Origin: Alphaproteobacteria bacterium
GTDB lineage: Bacteria; Pseudomonadota; Alphaproteobacteria; UBA6615
Reading direction: 5' to 3'
Length of the DNA: 64,000 nt
Assembly: GCA_021774575.1 (NCBI GenBank)
Contig: JAJFIX010000009.1
Span: forward strand, 62,001 to 126,000
Each line of letters begins with the position of its first letter. Within the stretch, counting starts at the first letter, position 1. The notes under the pieces are model-generated. The model worked only from the letters and a program-made list of their open reading frames with translations. It had not been told where the DNA came from and made no database searches. Positions 62,548 through 64,000 of this stretch are shown one piece after another. A program made the translations under genes and the position numbers.

Positions 62548-64000
62548 CTAGCGCCGGCCGATTTCGGCAAGCAATGAGAGCTGCGATTTTTCTGTTCCGT
62601 CGGCCAGGTCGGTGAGCGAGGTTGGGTATTCGTCGGTAAAGCAGGCATCGCAAAATTGCGGTGAGGCTTTGTCTCGGGCTGCACCGCAGACGGCCTTATA
62701 CAAGCCGTCAACAGAGACAAACGCCAGGCTGTCGGCCCCGACAAGGGCCCGCATGCCTTCGACATCGTGCTGGGCGGCGAGAAGTTCCCGGCGTTCAGGC
62801 GTGTCGATACCGTAAAAACAGGATTGGGTCGTCGGCGGGCTGGAGATGCGTAAATGCACCTCTTTTGCCCCGGCCTGGCGGACCATTTCGACAATTTTTT
62901 TAGCCGTTGTGCCGCGTACAATGCTGTCGTCGACCATCACCACCCGTTTGCCCATCAGCTGTTCGCGATTGGCATTGTGTTTCAATTTTACACCGAGATG
63001 GCGAATTTCGTCCCGTGGCTCGATAAAGGTGCGACCGACATAGTGATTTCGAATAAGCCCGAGTTCGAACGGCAAGCCGACTTCGCCGGCATAACCAATG
63101 GCCGCCGGGACACCGCTATCGGGAACGGGAATGACCATGTCGGCAGCGATATGGGATTCGCGCGCCAATTCAGCGCCAATGCGTTTGCGCACCTCATAAA
63201 CATTCCGGTCTTCGATCAGGCTGTCGGGGCGGGCGAAATAGACATATTCAAAAATACAAAAACGCTGTTTCATTTTCGGCAGCGGTTTTATGCTTTCCAG
63301 CCCGTTATCGTCGATGACGATCACTTCGCCGGGGTCGACGTCCCGGACGAAGTCGGCGCCGATAATGTCGAAGGCGCAGCTCTCGGACGTTACGATCCAG
63401 GAACTGCCCAGGCGGCCGAGGCTCAATGGTCGCACACCCAGCGGGTCACGGGCAGCAATCACCTTGCGCCGAGATAGGGCGACCAGGGAATAAGCCCCTT
63501 CGACCTGAGAAAGCGCATCGGTGAAGCGGTCGATTAATCGCCCCCCGGCAGAGGTGGCGATGAGATGTTGAAAAACTTCCGTATCGCTGGTCGACTGAAA
63601 CAAAGCGCCCCGGCTGACCAATTCTTGGCGCAGGGTCCGGGCGTTGGTTAGGTTTCCGTTGTGTGCCAGGGCCAGTCCGCCGAAGTGAAAATCCGCATAA
63701 AGTGGCTGCACGTTGCGCAAGGCCGGATCGCCGGAAGTCGAATAACGGACATGGCCGATCGCGGCCTCGCCTTTGAGCCGCTCAATGACCGAAGGGTCGC
63801 CAAAAATATCTCCGACCTGACCAAGGTCGCGATGCGGGTGGAAGTGATGCCCGTCGAAGGAAACGATGCCCGCTGCCTCCTGGCCGCGATGTTGCAGCGC
63901 GTGCAAACCCAGCGCGCTGAGGGCGGCGGCGTCTTGATTGCCATGGATAGCGAAGACGCCGCATTCTTCGCGCGGACGACCATTATCTAGCCATGGAATT
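62548..64000 (-). CDS. purF: Amidophosphoribosyltransferase, N-terminus cut by window edge
   Basis: First enzyme of purine synthesis, transferring glutamine amide nitrogen to PRPP. The track starts at 63906 from a TTG, but the frame continues to the edge and encodes PWLDNGRPREECGVFAIHG. The catalytic cysteine of the glutaminase domain is therefore in the window and only the first residues are missing. Other motifs: LQHRGQEAAGIVSF, AIGHVRYSTSG, and the PRPP loop VVMVDDSIVRGTTAKKIVEM. The C-terminus has the DSLAFVSVDGL segment. Converges on phaR with a 4-base gap. Confidence 0.97.
   Translation of the reverse strand, partial: IPWLDNGRPREECGVFAIHGNQDAAALSALGLHALQHRGQEAAGIVSFDGHHFHPHRDLGQVGDIFGDPSVIERLKGEAAIGHVRYSTSGDPALRNVQPLYADFHFGGLALAHNGNLTNARTLRQELVSRGALFQSTSDTEVFQHLIATSAGGRLIDRFTDALSQVEGAYSLVALSRRKVIAARDPLGVRPLSLGRLGSSWIVTSESCAFDIIGADFVRDVDPGEVIVIDDNGLESIKPLPKMKQRFCIFEYVYFARPDSLIEDRNVYEVRKRIGAELARESHIAADMVIPVPDSGVPAAIGYAGEVGLPFELGLIRNHYVGRTFIEPRDEIRHLGVKLKHNANREQLMGKRVVMVDDSIVRGTTAKKIVEMVRQAGAKEVHLRISSPPTTQSCFYGIDTPERRELLAAQHDVEGMRALVGADSLAFVSVDGLYKAVCGAARDKASPQFCDACFTDEYPTSLTDLADGTEKSQLSLLAEIGRR

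Noticed and set aside
1-64000. tRNA genes, 16S/23S rRNA, transposases, prophage or CRISPR-Cas genes
   Set aside because: I looked for the typical tRNA T-loop and end signatures, transposase motifs and Cas proteins among the ORFs and saw none; a tRNAscan/Infernal run would be needed to exclude small RNAs fully.

Overview
The window looks like a chromosomal stretch of a free-living, Gram-negative alphaproteobacterium, probably Rhodospirillales-like. The basis is gene content: a RegA/RegB (ActR/ActS) redox two-component pair, an MmcB-type repair protein, PhaR with a PHA-synthase-like pair, a Rhodobacter-type porin, bactofilin, an sdhCDAB operon, and an msbA-waaA-lpxK-lpxL lipid A block. Base composition is moderately GC-rich and even. 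I found no transposase, phage gene, CRISPR array, tRNA or 16S/23S rRNA gene. One small RNA gene is clear: the signal recognition particle RNA upstream of dnaX.

Layout. 1-5.9 kb: end of an M3 oligopeptidase gene, a shared terminator, the nitrogen-sensing pair glnK-amtB with a recognisable sigma-54 promoter and two candidate NtrC sites, then two RNA methyltransferases (RlmD-like, TlyA) and a MATE exporter. 6-12.2 kb: ergothioneine genes egtB-egtD, pyrD, bactofilin, a DJ-1/PfpI-like protein, mmcB and a small secreted protein behind a very AT-rich leader. 12.4-17.9 kb: sdhCDAB, a hydroxypyruvate isomerase, a FecR-domain protein and a MerF-like membrane protein. 17.9-21.5 kb: hldE and regA/regB. 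21.5-29.4 kb: dapD-dapE, truA-fmt-def, rmuC, an alpha/beta hydrolase, an acidic repeat protein and an HSDL2-like SDR. 29.4-32 kb: an intergenic region with four DnaA-box matches, then a large repeat-rich lipoprotein with peptidoglycan-binding domains.

32-44.5 kb: a radical SAM protein, a TldD/PmbA protein, the lipid A/Kdo assembly block (overlapping genes, clearly one unit), xseA, purD, a conserved hypothetical protein and nudC. 44.6-48.4 kb: an I78-type lipoprotein, the SRP RNA, dnaX-ybaB-recR and a small zincin. 48.5-54.3 kb: two EamA transporters, a second peptidoglycan-binding-domain protein, a ComM/YifB ATPase and an abundant-type porin with a perfect terminator. 54.7-60.2 kb: gshB, a BON-domain lipoprotein, yraN, rsmI and divergent lpoA, an arrangement resembling the enterobacterial rsmI/lpoA/yraN/dolP cluster. 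60.2-64 kb: a PHA-synthase-like hydrolase whose start lies deep inside a PhaE-like gene, divergent phaR, and purF running off the right edge.

The most unusual observations are: the roughly 230-254 bp out-of-frame overlap of the phaE-like and phaC-like genes; the DnaA-box cluster; the repeat lipoprotein beside it; a Tat-like exported acidic repeat protein; a class-2-like PyrD with cysteine at the catalytic serine position; and the complete-looking sigma-54/NtrC layout at glnK. No multi-gene system here is clearly new. The best candidates for undescribed biology are the repeat proteins at 27.9-32 kb. All functional calls come from reading the sequence; no database search was run.
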